Part shown: positions 40,171-48,836 of the stretch, piece by piece
How the letters are laid out: each line of letters starts with the position of its first letter
How positions within the stretch are numbered: position 1 is the first letter of the stretch
Source: Tropicibacter alexandrii
Lineage (GTDB): Bacteria; Pseudomonadota; Alphaproteobacteria; Rhodobacterales; Rhodobacteraceae
NCBI RefSeq assembly: GCF_003667315.2
Contig: NZ_RCTZ02000004.1
Span: forward strand, 62,001 to 126,000
Reading direction: 5' to 3'
DNA: 64,000 nt
Program-made: the position numbers and the translations under genes
Notes under the pieces: generated by a model
Database searches by the model: none
The model's input: the letters and a program-made list of their open reading frames with translations, nothing else
What the model was told of the DNA's origin: nothing

Positions 40171-40839
40171 ATGACGACTTTCACAACCGTGCGGGGCGGT
40201 GTTTTCCTGACGTTGATATTGGCCCTGACGGCCTGTGGAAACGCCCAGCAGGACGAAGCCAACTTGTTGAAATCCCTTCCCAAAGCGATTTTCAGCCGCA
40301 AGGCGCCACCACCCGTGGTCACGCCCGAGCAACTGGGGCAGGCGCTGGCCAGCACGTCTGCGGCCATCACGCTGTATGTCAGTGAACAGACCAAGGGCCA
40401 GTTCCTGTTGCAGGATATCGAGCGTAACGGCCCGTATCAGAGCTTTGGCTCGGCGTCGCGGCGGGTCATCGTCATGCGGGACGGCATGATCACCTCGACC
40501 CGAGGCTTGGGCGGTGACCTGATGTCCTCGGAGGAGGATGACCTGCTTGCCCTCGTCAAGCGGGCAGCGCCCGGCACCGCGCGCTACGTGCAGCGTTTCC
40601 TGACACCCGAAGACGTGAACGTCACCTATGAATATGCCTGCTCGCTGGATATCGGCAGCTCGATCCCGGTGGTGGCCGGCGCGCTCAACACCAGCGCGCG
40701 GATGGTGACGGCGACGTGCATCGGCGCGCATGGCGAATTCACCAACACCTATGCAGTGAATGGCGGGCAGATCCTGTCGTCGCGCCAATGGCTGGGCGAT
40801 ACGCTTGGCTACATGCAGACGCAGGCGATCCGCCTTTAA
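40171..40839 (+). CDS. YjbF/GfcB-family outer-membrane lipoprotein
   Basis: 222 residues. The N-terminus has a signal peptide and a lipobox LTAC with Cys22. The rest is beta-rich (FGSASRRVIVMRDGMITSTRGLGGDLM, SRQWLGDTLGY) and fits the YjbF/GfcB family, whose genes occur with group 4 capsule or exopolysaccharide export genes. The ATG at 40171 with GAGGG upstream is preferred over 40141. Its stop codon overlaps that of the facing sugar transferase in the tetramer TTAA. Confidence 0.82.
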   Translation: MTTFTTVRGGVFLTLILALTACGNAQQDEANLLKSLPKAIFSRKAPPPVVTPEQLGQALASTSAAITLYVSEQTKGQFLLQDIERNGPYQSFGSASRRVIVMRDGMITSTRGLGGDLMSSEEDDLLALVKRAAPGTARYVQRFLTPEDVNVTYEYACSLDIGSSIPVVAGALNTSARMVTATCIGAHGEFTNTYAVNGGQILSSRQWLGDTLGYMQTQAIRL

Positions 40840-41444
40840 CGATCGTGCATCGAGACGCCGCGAAACACCGTGGCGACCATCAATCGAAAATCCGTGCAGG
40901 GATTGCGGCGGCGGGCATAGATCATGTCCAGCCGGGCCTTGCGCGGGATGCAACGGCGGCAATAGATCGCTTCGGTGGCCTCGGGCGAGGTCGATCCCGC
41001 CAGCAGGCGTTCCTCGGTGCGGTGAAAGGCAAGCGTTGCGAGGCCGGTGATGCCGGGCCGGTCTTGCAAGACCTTTGCGTAGGTTTCCGGAAACATCTCG
41101 ACATACCGGCGCAGGGGCGGGCGCGGCCCCACGAACGAGATGTCGCCGCGTAGGATGTTCCACAATTGCGGCAGTTCATCCAGACGGGTCCGCCGCAGGA
41201 CAGCGCCCGTGGGCGTGATGCGCGCGGCCTTGTCGCCCCCCGAAACGCCGCTATCCGTGTCGACCACGGCCATTGTACGGAATTTCCACAGCAGGAACCC
41301 TCGGGTCGGAGACTTCATCCGTTCCGATCGATACAGGATCGGACGACCGTCCCGGATCAGAACCCAAAGCGCCACGCCAAGGATCAGCGGCCACAGCACC
41401 GCGCCCAACACCAGCGCATAGAGAATATCGAGCGCACGGGTCAC
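40836..41444 (-). CDS. Initiating sugar transferase for exopolysaccharide
   Basis: 202 residues of the bacterial sugar transferase family (ExoY/WcaJ catalytic domain). Such enzymes attach the first sugar phosphate to undecaprenyl phosphate. One membrane helix (about 8-30, ILYALVLGAVLWPLILGVAL) is followed by LYRSERMKSPTRGFLLWKFRTM and DELPQLWNILRGDISFVGPRPP, the family hallmarks. The start is taken as the GTG at 41444, whose GTGA overlaps the stop of the epimerase gene; an ATG at 41588 would overlap that gene by 148 bp. It lacks the extra N-terminal membrane helices of WcaJ. Confidence 0.88.
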   Translation of the reverse strand: MTRALDILYALVLGAVLWPLILGVALWVLIRDGRPILYRSERMKSPTRGFLLWKFRTMAVVDTDSGVSGGDKAARITPTGAVLRRTRLDELPQLWNILRGDISFVGPRPPLRRYVEMFPETYAKVLQDRPGITGLATLAFHRTEERLLAGSTSPEATEAIYCRRCIPRKARLDMIYARRRNPCTDFRLMVATVFRGVSMHDR

Positions 41445-42286
41445 GGCCAGATCCCGGTGGCGCGCGCACCTTCGACCAGATCCAAAGGGTCGGTCGCGGG
41501 CAGTGGGCATAGCCGCTGCAATCGGCTTGTGTCGAGCGTGACATGTTGCAGCGCGCCGACCGGTGCCGGTTTCCAGATCACCGGGCACCCGGCGACCTCT
41601 GCGATGTCCTGCATACGCACCGGGTCGGGCGATGCGACGTTGAACACGCCCTCGCCGGACAGGGCCGTGGCCTCGACCACCCGTGCGAGGTCTTGCGGCG
41701 CGATGTAGCTGCGAAACGGCCCTTGCCCGTCGGCAAAGCGATCAAGCGTGATCGGTTGGCCGGGTCGCATGTTGCCGAACAGGCTTTCGGCCCCGGCGAC
41801 GCTGCCGATGCGCAAGATCACCCGGCGCGGCCCCTGCCCCATCGCCGCCAAGGCCGCCTCCATTTCCAGCTTGGCCTGACCATAGGCGCCCGGCGGGCGG
41901 GTTTCCGCACGCTCGGACAGATCGGCCCCGGGCGCGTAGACCGCCGCGCTGGAACAATGCAGGACACAGCCCACGCCGAGTTCCCGCGCCAGACGCTCTG
42001 CCGCCTGCGCGAGGCTGGTGTTGCGGGCCAGATCGGCCCGATCCCCACGCGTGACACCCCAGAAAGCGGCAACAACGTCAACGGATGGCAAAGCGTCGCA
42101 CGATTGCCCGGGAGCCCAGCACACCCCGCCATCCGTCTCAAGCTGACCGCGAAAAACCGGAATGATTTCAAACGGGTGATCCGTGCGGTTGGACCAGACC
42201 GCGCGCAGCATGCGGCCAAGCTTGCCCGAGGCGCCCAGCAACAGGACACGTTTGCGCGGAAACGAAGCAGGCACGGGCAGGCTCAT
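41441..42286 (-). CDS. NAD-dependent epimerase/dehydratase family protein
   Basis: 281 residues, extended short-chain dehydrogenase fold. The dinucleotide-binding motif is GASGKLGRM near residue 18, and the catalytic Ser/Tyr/Lys set can be read as SSAAVYAPG and YGQAKLEME. Such enzymes modify nucleotide sugars, which fits the neighbouring transferase and export genes, but the substrate is unknown. The gene is translationally coupled to the transferase (4-bp overlap) and diverges from the Wza-type gene across 43 bp. Confidence 0.87.
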   Translation of the reverse strand: MSLPVPASFPRKRVLLLGASGKLGRMLRAVWSNRTDHPFEIIPVFRGQLETDGGVCWAPGQSCDALPSVDVVAAFWGVTRGDRADLARNTSLAQAAERLARELGVGCVLHCSSAAVYAPGADLSERAETRPPGAYGQAKLEMEAALAAMGQGPRRVILRIGSVAGAESLFGNMRPGQPITLDRFADGQGPFRSYIAPQDLARVVEATALSGEGVFNVASPDPVRMQDIAEVAGCPVIWKPAPVGALQHVTLDTSRLQRLCPLPATDPLDLVEGARATGIWP

Positions 42287-42329
42287 ATCTCTTTCAATTG
42301 AGGCGCGACCTGTCTATCACCAAGGAAAC

Positions 42330-43493
42330 ATGCTCAAAAGCACGAAAACATCTGGCGGGATGTCGGGGGACCACTTGAAGTCGACAGTCAAAATTCTGGC
42401 CCTGATGGTCGGCCTTCTGGCCGTATCGGCCTGTAGCCTGCCGCGGGGCGCCGCGCTGGAATCCGAAATCATCAAGGAAAAGGGCTCTGCCACGCCGACA
42501 TTCCAAGTGGTCGAGGTCACGCGCGCCAATATGCCTGCGATCCTGCAATGGCCCGATGCGGGCTGGCACGGGCATTATCACTGGCCCAAGACGTCGAGCG
42601 GCAGCGATGCCTCGGTCATCCGCACCGGCGACCGCGTCGACGTGACGATCTGGGACAGTCAGGAAAACTCGCTGATCACCAATCCCGGCCAGCGTTTCAC
42701 CAAGATCGAGGGGCTCGAAGTCGATGGCGGCGGGTCGATCTTCCTGCCTTACGTGAACAAGGTGGGCATCCGGGGTCTGACCGCTTCGGGGGCCCGCAGC
42801 CGGGTTCAGGAACGTCTGGAGGCGATCATCCCCTCGGCACAGGTGCAGCTGTCGCTGCAACAGGGGCGCAACAATGCGGTGGACGTGGTCGGCGGCGTCG
42901 GTCGGCCGGGTGCCTATCCGATGCCCTCGCGAAACTACAAGGTGCTAAACGTGATCGCCGACGCGGGCGGCATTCCGTCCAATCTGCGCAATCCGCAGGT
43001 GCGCCTGCTGCGGGGCTCCCATACCTACGAAATTTCCGCCGACCTGCTGTTCGAAAACGGGTCGAAGAACGCGCTTCTGCATCCCAACGACACCGTCATC
43101 GTCGAGGAAGACGACCGCAACTTTACCGCGCTGGGCGCTTCTGGCGTCGAAGACCTGATCTATTTCCCCAAGGATATGGTCACGGCCTTGGAAGCCGTCT
43201 CGCTCATGGGGGGCCTTGCGGATACGCGGGCCGATCCCGAAGGTGTGCTGGTTCTGCGGGAATATGCCGCCGGTGCGATCAGCCCCAGCGGGGCCGGTCC
43301 GCAAATGCAGCAGGTCGTCTTCAGCTTTGACCTGACCAGTGCCGATGGCTTGTTCGCGGCGCGCAAGTTCCCGATCAATCCCGGCGACACGGTGCTGGCC
43401 ACCGAAAGCCCAGTCACCAATGCGCGGACGATCTTTGGCCTGATCGGCTCGGTGCTTGGCGTGGGTTCGCAGGTCGGAAACGCCGTCAACTGA
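42330..43493 (+). CDS. Wza-type polysaccharide export lipoprotein
   Basis: 387 residues. A signal peptide with lipobox LLAVSAC (Cys35) is followed by a polysaccharide export sequence domain (SVIRTGDRVDVTIWDSQENS, INKVGIRG-type strand YVNKVGIRGLTASGARSR) and SLBB-like repeats (VDVVGGVGRPGAYPMPS). The family forms the outer-membrane channel for capsule or exopolysaccharide. The ATG at 42330 is preferred because AAGGAAAC precedes it; 42360 is the alternative. No Wzc-type co-polymerase is in the window. Confidence 0.9.
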   Translation: MLKSTKTSGGMSGDHLKSTVKILALMVGLLAVSACSLPRGAALESEIIKEKGSATPTFQVVEVTRANMPAILQWPDAGWHGHYHWPKTSSGSDASVIRTGDRVDVTIWDSQENSLITNPGQRFTKIEGLEVDGGGSIFLPYVNKVGIRGLTASGARSRVQERLEAIIPSAQVQLSLQQGRNNAVDVVGGVGRPGAYPMPSRNYKVLNVIADAGGIPSNLRNPQVRLLRGSHTYEISADLLFENGSKNALLHPNDTVIVEEDDRNFTALGASGVEDLIYFPKDMVTALEAVSLMGGLADTRADPEGVLVLREYAAGAISPSGAGPQMQQVVFSFDLTSADGLFAARKFPINPGDTVLATESPVTNARTIFGLIGSVLGVGSQVGNAVN

Positions 43494-43498
43494 CGCAA

Positions 43499-43532
43499 AA
43501 GGCGCGCCCGGACCGGACGCGCCTTCTTGTTT
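43499..43532. terminator. Terminator between the Wza-type gene and the cytochrome gene
   Basis: AAGGCGCG (43499-43506) pairs with CGCGCCTT (43518-43525), with an inner CCGG-A-CCGG extension. Two T-containing runs follow on the plus strand and TTTT follows on the minus strand, so it probably works in both directions. Confidence 0.8.
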
Positions 43533-43548
43533 CACCAACTCGACGAGG

Positions 43549-44007
43549 TCAGTTCGTTGCTTCGGCCTCGGCTTCGGGAGCGGGCGCAAGCGAGGCAAGG
43601 TAGGCGTAGATATCCTCGCCACCCTTACGCAGCTTGAACGACATCTTCGACCGTGCGCCGTTGTCGTCGAGATAGTCACGCAGGAAAGCGGTCGGGTCCT
43701 GCATGTAGCTGACAAGATGCTCTTCGTCCCAGACCAGACCGGCCTCGCCCGCAGCGACGAGTGCATCCCCATAGCGGAAGCCTTCGACCGTACCGGCCTG
43801 TCGACCGACAATACCGTAAAGGTTCGGGCCGGTTTTCCCGCCTTTCACGATGGCTTCGCCATCGGCGTTCTGGATCATGTGGCAAGCCTTGCACTTGCCG
43901 AAATTCTTTTCACCGGCTGCCACGTCGCCCGAGCCGGCATGGCTTTCGGCAAAACCGGCCGTTGCCAGAGTCGCAGCGGCGACGATCGTTGCGATCTTCA
44001 GTTTCAT
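43549..44007 (-). CDS. Periplasmic class I cytochrome c (c2-like)
   Basis: 152 residues. A signal peptide (1-20, cleaved after GFA) leads to a single heme-binding CKACH (39-43). Met122 in SKMSFKL is the likely sixth ligand, so it is a low-potential-spin c2-like electron carrier in the periplasm. The C-terminus is an Ala/Glu tail. The ATG at 44007 has AAGGAG 9 nt upstream; an earlier frame start is not supported. Its redox partners cannot be told from this window. Confidence 0.92.
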   Translation of the reverse strand: MKLKIATIVAAATLATAGFAESHAGSGDVAAGEKNFGKCKACHMIQNADGEAIVKGGKTGPNLYGIVGRQAGTVEGFRYGDALVAAGEAGLVWDEEHLVSYMQDPTAFLRDYLDDNGARSKMSFKLRKGGEDIYAYLASLAPAPEAEAEATN

Positions 44008-44039
44008 TTCAGATACTCCTTTGAGCGCGTCCTGACGGA

Positions 44040-44066
44040 AACCTAGCGCAACTTTGCGCGTGTCAA
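44040..44066 (-). promoter_or_regulatory. Cytochrome c gene promoter with palindrome in the spacer
   Basis: On the minus strand TTGACA (44061-44066) and TAGGTT (44040-44045) are separated by 15 bp. The spacer is filled by the perfect palindrome GCGCAACTTTGCGC read as GCGCAA-CT-TTGCGC (44046-44059), a possible operator. Confidence 0.5.
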
Positions 44067-44171
44067 CAACAGGGCTGGACTGCGACCTTCCGCGCATGCC
44101 GGTGCCGTCGTGTTGAACCAATGTCCCATTGCCCCCTTGCTGATCGGGCCTATCGGGCGCATAGCGAATCC

Positions 44172-45383
44172 ATGACTTGGCTTCGCTTTCTCCTTGGCAA
44201 TTTCCGCTGGCTGTCCGCCGGCATCCTCCTGACCTTCCTGTCGAGTTTCGGGCAGACCTTCTTCATCTCGATCTTTGCAGGCGAGATCCGGACCGCCTTC
44301 GACCTGAGCCACGGGGCATGGGGCGGGATCTATACCTTGGGCACCGGTGTGTCCGCTCTCGCAATGGTCTGGGCCGGCAGCCTGACCGACCATTTCAGAA
44401 CGCGCGCGCTGGGCGGTATCGTCCTGAGCCTGCTGGCCGGGGCCTGCCTGTTCATGGCGCTGAACCCGGTTGCAGCCCTTTTGCCGGTGGTGATCTTTGC
44501 GCTGCGCTTTGGCGGGCAAGGCATGACCAGCCATCTGGCGGTCGTGTCGATGTCACGCTGGTTCGTCGCCACGCGGGGCAAGGCGCTGTCCATCGCGGGC
44601 ATGGGCTTTGCGCTGGGCGAAGCGATCCTGCCCGTCAGTTTCGTGTCGCTCATGCTGATCGTCGATTGGCGCTGGCTTTGGGTGGCGGCGGCGGTGGTCT
44701 GCATCGGGGCGATCCCGGTCCTGATCGCGCTGTTGATGCAGGAACGCACCCCGCAAAGCCACGCCGAAACCGATCACGCCCTTGGCATGTCCGGGCGGCA
44801 CTGGACACGGGGCGAGATGCTGCGCCACCCACTCTTTTGGTTCATGGTCCCTGCCCTGCTTGGCCCGGCGGCCTTCAACACCGCCTTCTTCTTTCAACAG
44901 GTCCACTTTGCCGAGGTCAAAGGCTGGTCGCATCTGGAACTGGTCGCCCTGTTCCCGCTGTATACCGCCTGCGCCTTTGGCGCGATGATGGTGGCGGGCG
45001 GGCTGCTGGACAAGCTTGGAACCGGGCGGATCATCCCGTGGATCCAATTGCCGATGGTGGCGGGTTTCATCGTTTTTGCGCAGGCACAGAGCCTGTTTTC
45101 CGCTGCGATTGGTCTGGTTCTGCTGGCCTTGGCCGCCGGGGCAAACCAGACCGTACCGAATGCGTTCTGGGCCGAGTTCTACGGGACCCGCAACCTTGGT
45201 TCGATCAAGGCGCTGGCGGCGGCGGTCATGGTGCTGGGTTCGGCGATCGGGCCGGGCATCACCGGTGCATTGATCGATTTCGGCATCGGGATCGAGACGC
45301 AGTATATCGGTGTGGCCGGGTATTTCATCCTGACGACGACGCTGATGGCCATCGGCGTGGGACGGGCGCGCCAACAGCTTTAG
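44172..45383 (+). CDS. Major facilitator superfamily transporter
   Basis: 403 residues with about 12 hydrophobic helices. The MFS loop 2-3 region reads AGSLTDHFRTRALG, a form of the GxxxDRxGRR motif. The substrate is unknown. The start at 44172 (MTWLRFLLGNFRWLSAG) places the first helix normally; an earlier in-frame ATG at 44121 lies closer to the divergent cytochrome promoter. Its stop codon overlaps that of the facing Smr gene by 4 bp (TTAG). Confidence 0.88.
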   Translation: MTWLRFLLGNFRWLSAGILLTFLSSFGQTFFISIFAGEIRTAFDLSHGAWGGIYTLGTGVSALAMVWAGSLTDHFRTRALGGIVLSLLAGACLFMALNPVAALLPVVIFALRFGGQGMTSHLAVVSMSRWFVATRGKALSIAGMGFALGEAILPVSFVSLMLIVDWRWLWVAAAVVCIGAIPVLIALLMQERTPQSHAETDHALGMSGRHWTRGEMLRHPLFWFMVPALLGPAAFNTAFFFQQVHFAEVKGWSHLELVALFPLYTACAFGAMMVAGGLLDKLGTGRIIPWIQLPMVAGFIVFAQAQSLFSAAIGLVLLALAAGANQTVPNAFWAEFYGTRNLGSIKALAAAVMVLGSAIGPGITGALIDFGIGIETQYIGVAGYFILTTTLMAIGVGRARQQL

Positions 45384-45970
45384 CGGTTCCGCCGGAGATA
45401 GACGTAATACGCGCCGCTGCCGCCATGCCGTTGATGCGCCTCGGAAATCTGCAAGACCGCCTGCCCCAGAGGCGCCATGCGCAGCCAGACCGGCACCTGC
45501 GATTTCAGCACGCCACGCCTGCGCGGCATCGGATCATATGGATCCTCACGGCTGCCTTTGCCGGTGATGACCAGCACCAACCGCAAGCCACGTGTCTGCG
45601 ATGTAATGATGAACCGCCCCAAGGCACCGTGGGCACGGTCCAGAGTCATGCCATGCAGATCGATGCGCGCCTCGGGTTCCAGCTTGCCGCGCTTCATCCG
45701 GCCAAAGGCCTTGGAGTCCATCTGAACCGGCGCCTCTTTCAGGCGCTCGCCGGTGGTCTTGGGAAAATAATGGGTCTGGGTCTGCACAAGGGCCGCCTGG
45801 CCCATGTCGAACGACTGCAAGGGAGCAGGCGCAGGGCGGTCGGTCTTGCCCCGCGCTGGCGGCTTGACCGGCGCAGGATCAGGCTTGCGATTGCGATGCA
45901 GGGGGTCGGCGCTTTTGGCGACTTGCTGCCAGAGCTCCAGCTCCTCGGGCCGCACGCGGCGGCGGCTCAT
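45380..45970 (-). CDS. Smr-domain protein
   Basis: 196 residues. The N-terminal third is basic and probably disordered. The C-terminal Smr domain (about 98-190) carries ARIDLHGMTLDRAHGALGRF, with the LDLHG-type motif, and LVLVITGKGSR with the TGxG motif. Smr domains act as DNA or RNA endonucleases in MutS2, SMR2 and related proteins; the role of stand-alone SmrA/SmrB-like proteins includes ribosome rescue in some bacteria. Its start overlaps the mltA stop by 4 bp. Confidence 0.88.
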   Translation of the reverse strand: MSRRRVRPEELELWQQVAKSADPLHRNRKPDPAPVKPPARGKTDRPAPAPLQSFDMGQAALVQTQTHYFPKTTGERLKEAPVQMDSKAFGRMKRGKLEPEARIDLHGMTLDRAHGALGRFIITSQTRGLRLVLVITGKGSREDPYDPMPRRRGVLKSQVPVWLRMAPLGQAVLQISEAHQRHGGSGAYYVYLRRNR

Positions 45971-47016
45971 GTCGCCTCATCCACCGGCAGCAGCGCATAG
46001 GCGCGTTGGATCGGCATCAACACGATCATGCGGCCGGGGTCCTTGATCCTGCCAGCGACCTTGCCAGCGGCATCGCCGGTGCCAATGAACAGGTCAGCGC
46101 GCTGCGCACCCTTGATGGCCGAGCCGGTATCCTGCGCGACCATCAGACGGTTCAAAGGTGACGCCCCGCCCTTTTCCACCCAGACCGGCGCACCCAGAGG
46201 CGTGAATTCCGGGTCGACCGCGATCGAGCGCATCGGCGTGATCGAGCGGTTCAGCGCCCCCAACGGCCCCTTGTCCGCCGGGACTTGGCTGACTTCGCGG
46301 AAAAAGACGTAGCTGTCGTTGTGAAACAGCAATTCGCGGCCCTCGACCGGGTTGCGACGCACCCAGTTCGCAATGACCTGTGCGGAAACCTGATGCGCGT
46401 TGTAAATCCCGCGTCGCACCATTTCCTGCCCAACCGAGCGGTACTCGTGACCGTTCTTGCCGCCGTAGCCGACGCGGATCACCCGCCCATCCGGGAACCG
46501 GACACGGCCTGATCCCTGAATTTGCAGGAAAAACAGCTCGACCGCGTCATCGACCCATGCGATTTCAAGGCCCCTGCCCTGCATCACGCCCGATGTCTCG
46601 ATCTCGCGCCGGGTCAGCCATTGGCCACCGCGCGCCTCCGGCGGCATCTTGTAGAGCGGAAAGCGATAGGTCGGCGTCGGCACCGGAGAGCCGCGCAATT
46701 CCGGCTCGAAATAGCCGGTAAACAGCGCATCCTGACCGTCTTCCGTGATCATCACGGGGCGAAAGAACAACTCGAAGAAAGCCTTGGCGTCCGTGGCCTC
46801 TTGCGACAGGGCGCAGAGAGCTTGCCAGTCAGGGTCATCCAGCACCGTGCACGTACTACGAAACGCAACAAGCGCCTGTTCGTGATCGTCCTCGTTCCAG
46901 CCGTTGAGATCCGCGAAGTCCAGCAACGCAAAAGACGGCCCGTCCTCGGCAGAGGCCGGGCCGCTCATGGCCGCGATCGCAGAAAAGAGTGCTGCAACAA
47001 GGTGTATCCGGGTCAT
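45967..47016 (-). CDS. mltA: Membrane-bound lytic murein transglycosylase A
   Basis: 349 residues with a signal peptide (1-23). MltA cleaves the beta-1,4 bond of peptidoglycan to a 1,6-anhydro product. The MltA domain (GYFEPELRGSPVPTPTYRFP) and the C-terminal 3D domain with the catalytic Asp (LMVAQDTGSAIKGAQRADLFIGTGDAAG, quoted here as AQDTGSAIKG and RADLFIGTG) are present. It has no lipobox, unlike the E. coli enzyme. Start overlaps the Tim44-like gene stop. Confidence 0.93.
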   Translation of the reverse strand: MTRIHLVAALFSAIAAMSGPASAEDGPSFALLDFADLNGWNEDDHEQALVAFRSTCTVLDDPDWQALCALSQEATDAKAFFELFFRPVMITEDGQDALFTGYFEPELRGSPVPTPTYRFPLYKMPPEARGGQWLTRREIETSGVMQGRGLEIAWVDDAVELFFLQIQGSGRVRFPDGRVIRVGYGGKNGHEYRSVGQEMVRRGIYNAHQVSAQVIANWVRRNPVEGRELLFHNDSYVFFREVSQVPADKGPLGALNRSITPMRSIAVDPEFTPLGAPVWVEKGGASPLNRLMVAQDTGSAIKGAQRADLFIGTGDAAGKVAGRIKDPGRMIVLMPIQRAYALLPVDEAT

Positions 47017-47672
47017 TCGTCCGTGGCGGAAAGCTGCCAGTTGGGGTCATCGCTACCCATGATGCGCGCGTAGGTCCAGACATCTTTCTGTTTCTTGATC
47101 GCGCGGGGATCGCCCTCGACGATCTCGCCTTCGGCGTTCTTCACCACCGAAGTCAGTTCGCCCACATAGGACACCGTCACCTCGGCGCGGCGTGTCTGCG
47201 GGTCAAACGTCGCGTCCGACAGCTTCATGTCGCGCACGCCGATGAATTCCGCCTCGATCCGAAGCCCCTGCTCCTCGCGATGCGCGATGACCTGCTCGAA
47301 CGTCTCATAGACATCTTCGGCGATGAACGGCTTCAGATCGGAGATTTGGCCATTGTCGAAGCCCATGAGGATCATCTCGTAGGCACCGCGCGCCCCGGAC
47401 AGGAACTCACCCACGTTGAAGGACGGCTCGATGCGCTTCATCTCGGCCAGCGCCTTCGCGGCAGAGCTGCCCTCGGGCACGTGATCGATGATGTCGTGAT
47501 CCGGTCCCCCTTCGATCACGTCAAAGTCACGTTGCCGGTCAGGCCGCGACGCGGGTGCAGGTGCCGGCGGTTTTTCAAAACCGTCTCGGGTCCCCAGAAC
47601 ACTGCGCAACCGCAGTATGAGAAAAACTGCAATCCCGGCCAGGACAACCAGTTCCAGTATGGTCGAGTTCAT
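47013..47672 (-). CDS. Tim44-domain protein
   Basis: 219 residues: one N-terminal membrane helix (about 5-23) and a C-terminal Tim44-like domain (about 75-215, with FLSGARGAYEMILMGFDNG and FIAEDVYETFEQVIAHR). Alphaproteobacterial relatives (TimA) are inner-membrane proteins related to the mitochondrial import motor subunit; their job in bacteria is not settled. The ATG at 47672 has AGAGG upstream. It lies head to head with fxsA, 105 bp apart, an arrangement seen together with secB in this order. Confidence 0.88.
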   Translation of the reverse strand: MNSTILELVVLAGIAVFLILRLRSVLGTRDGFEKPPAPAPASRPDRQRDFDVIEGGPDHDIIDHVPEGSSAAKALAEMKRIEPSFNVGEFLSGARGAYEMILMGFDNGQISDLKPFIAEDVYETFEQVIAHREEQGLRIEAEFIGVRDMKLSDATFDPQTRRAEVTVSYVGELTSVVKNAEGEIVEGDPRAIKKQKDVWTYARIMGSDDPNWQLSATDE

Positions 47673-47777
47673 CGGCACCTCTTTTGGGGCGTGGATGGAA
47701 AAACAAGTCTTGGCTTCCTATGTAGGTGTTGCATCCCGGTGAGTCCACCGGAGCGGGGATATAAGGAGACCTGCAAC

Positions 47778-48272
47778 ATGTGGCTGTTTCTCGCCTTTCT
47801 GGCCGTGCCGCTGATCGAGATCGCGCTTTTCATCCAAGTCGGGGGCCTGATCGGCCTGTGGCCGACGCTGGGCATCGTGATCCTGACCGCCATTCTGGGT
47901 ACGTTTCTCGTGAAACAGCAGGGACGCATGGCCCTGAACGACCTGCGCCGCAGCTTTTCCGAGCTGAACGACCCGACCGAGCAACTGGCCAGCGGGGCAA
48001 TGATCCTGTTTTCCGGCGCGCTTCTGCTGACGCCGGGGTTCTTTACGGACGCCGTGGGCTTTGCCCTGCTTGCGCCGCCGGTGCGCAAAGCCGTTTACCA
48101 ATATATCCGAAAGCGCGTCACTGTGACCCGGTTCCAGATGGGTCCCACCCCGCAGCCCAAGCCGCACGATCCCCGTCAGGATCGACCAAGCGACGTGATC
48201 GAAGGTGAATTTACCGAGGTTCCCCCGGGCAAAAACCCCAATCACCCGGGTTCCGGCTGGACGAGGCATTGA
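47778..48272 (+). CDS. fxsA: FxsA-family membrane protein
   Basis: 164 residues. Two to three membrane segments in the first 100 residues (LFLAFLAVPLIEIALFIQVG, LWPTLGIVILTAILGTFLV, MILFSGALLLTPGFFTDAVG) match FxsA, whose E. coli member lowers exclusion of phage T7 by F. The C-terminal tail is polar and Pro-rich. The start is set by AAGGAG 8-9 nt upstream. secB follows on the same strand. Confidence 0.9.
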   Translation: MWLFLAFLAVPLIEIALFIQVGGLIGLWPTLGIVILTAILGTFLVKQQGRMALNDLRRSFSELNDPTEQLASGAMILFSGALLLTPGFFTDAVGFALLAPPVRKAVYQYIRKRVTVTRFQMGPTPQPKPHDPRQDRPSDVIEGEFTEVPPGKNPNHPGSGWTRH

Positions 48273-48329
48273 GCAACCCGCAAGCGGCTGCTAATCCGTT
48301 GGCCAAGATTTCAATGGGAGACTTAGAGA

Positions 48330-48830
48330 ATGACCGAGACTAACGGTGGGGCCGAAGCGCCCCAGCAGGCCGCCGCCCCCAAGATGAACATCCTCGCGCA
48401 ATTCATCCGCGACATGTCCTTCGAGAACATCCTGTCGCAGAAAGGCGTGACCGGCGAGGTTCAGCCCGACGTGCAGGTTCAGGTGAATCTCGACGCGAAG
48501 AAGCGCACCGCCGAGAACCAGTACGAAGTGGTGATGAAGCTGAAGGTCGACAGCAAATCCAAGGGCTCGGGCGACCACCTGTTCCTGCTGGAACTGGACT
48601 ATGCCGGCGTTTTCCAGATCGAGAACGTGCCCGACGAACAGCTGCACCCCTTCTTGCTGATCGAATGCCCGCGCATGCTGTTCCCGTTCGTGCGCCGCAT
48701 CGTGTCGGATGTGTCGCGTGACGGTGGCTTCCCGCCGCTGAACCTCGAAACGATCGACTTCCTCGCGCTGTATCGCAACGAGCTGGCCCGCCGCGCGCAG
48801 GCGCAGCAGGCCGAAGCGCCCGCGAACTGA
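48330..48830 (+). CDS. secB: Protein-export chaperone SecB
   Basis: 166 residues. SecB is a homotetramer that keeps preproteins unfolded and hands them to SecA. MNILAQFIRDMSFENILSQKG-type start (NILAQFIRDMSFENI), LELDYAGVFQIENVPDEQL and CPRMLFPFVRRIVSDVSRDGGF-type block (LFPFVRRIVSDVSRDGGFPP) are diagnostic. It ends 6 bp from the facing dnaQ stop. Confidence 0.97.
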   Translation: MTETNGGAEAPQQAAAPKMNILAQFIRDMSFENILSQKGVTGEVQPDVQVQVNLDAKKRTAENQYEVVMKLKVDSKSKGSGDHLFLLELDYAGVFQIENVPDEQLHPFLLIECPRMLFPFVRRIVSDVSRDGGFPPLNLETIDFLALYRNELARRAQAQQAEAPAN

Positions 48831-48836
48831 GTCAGA

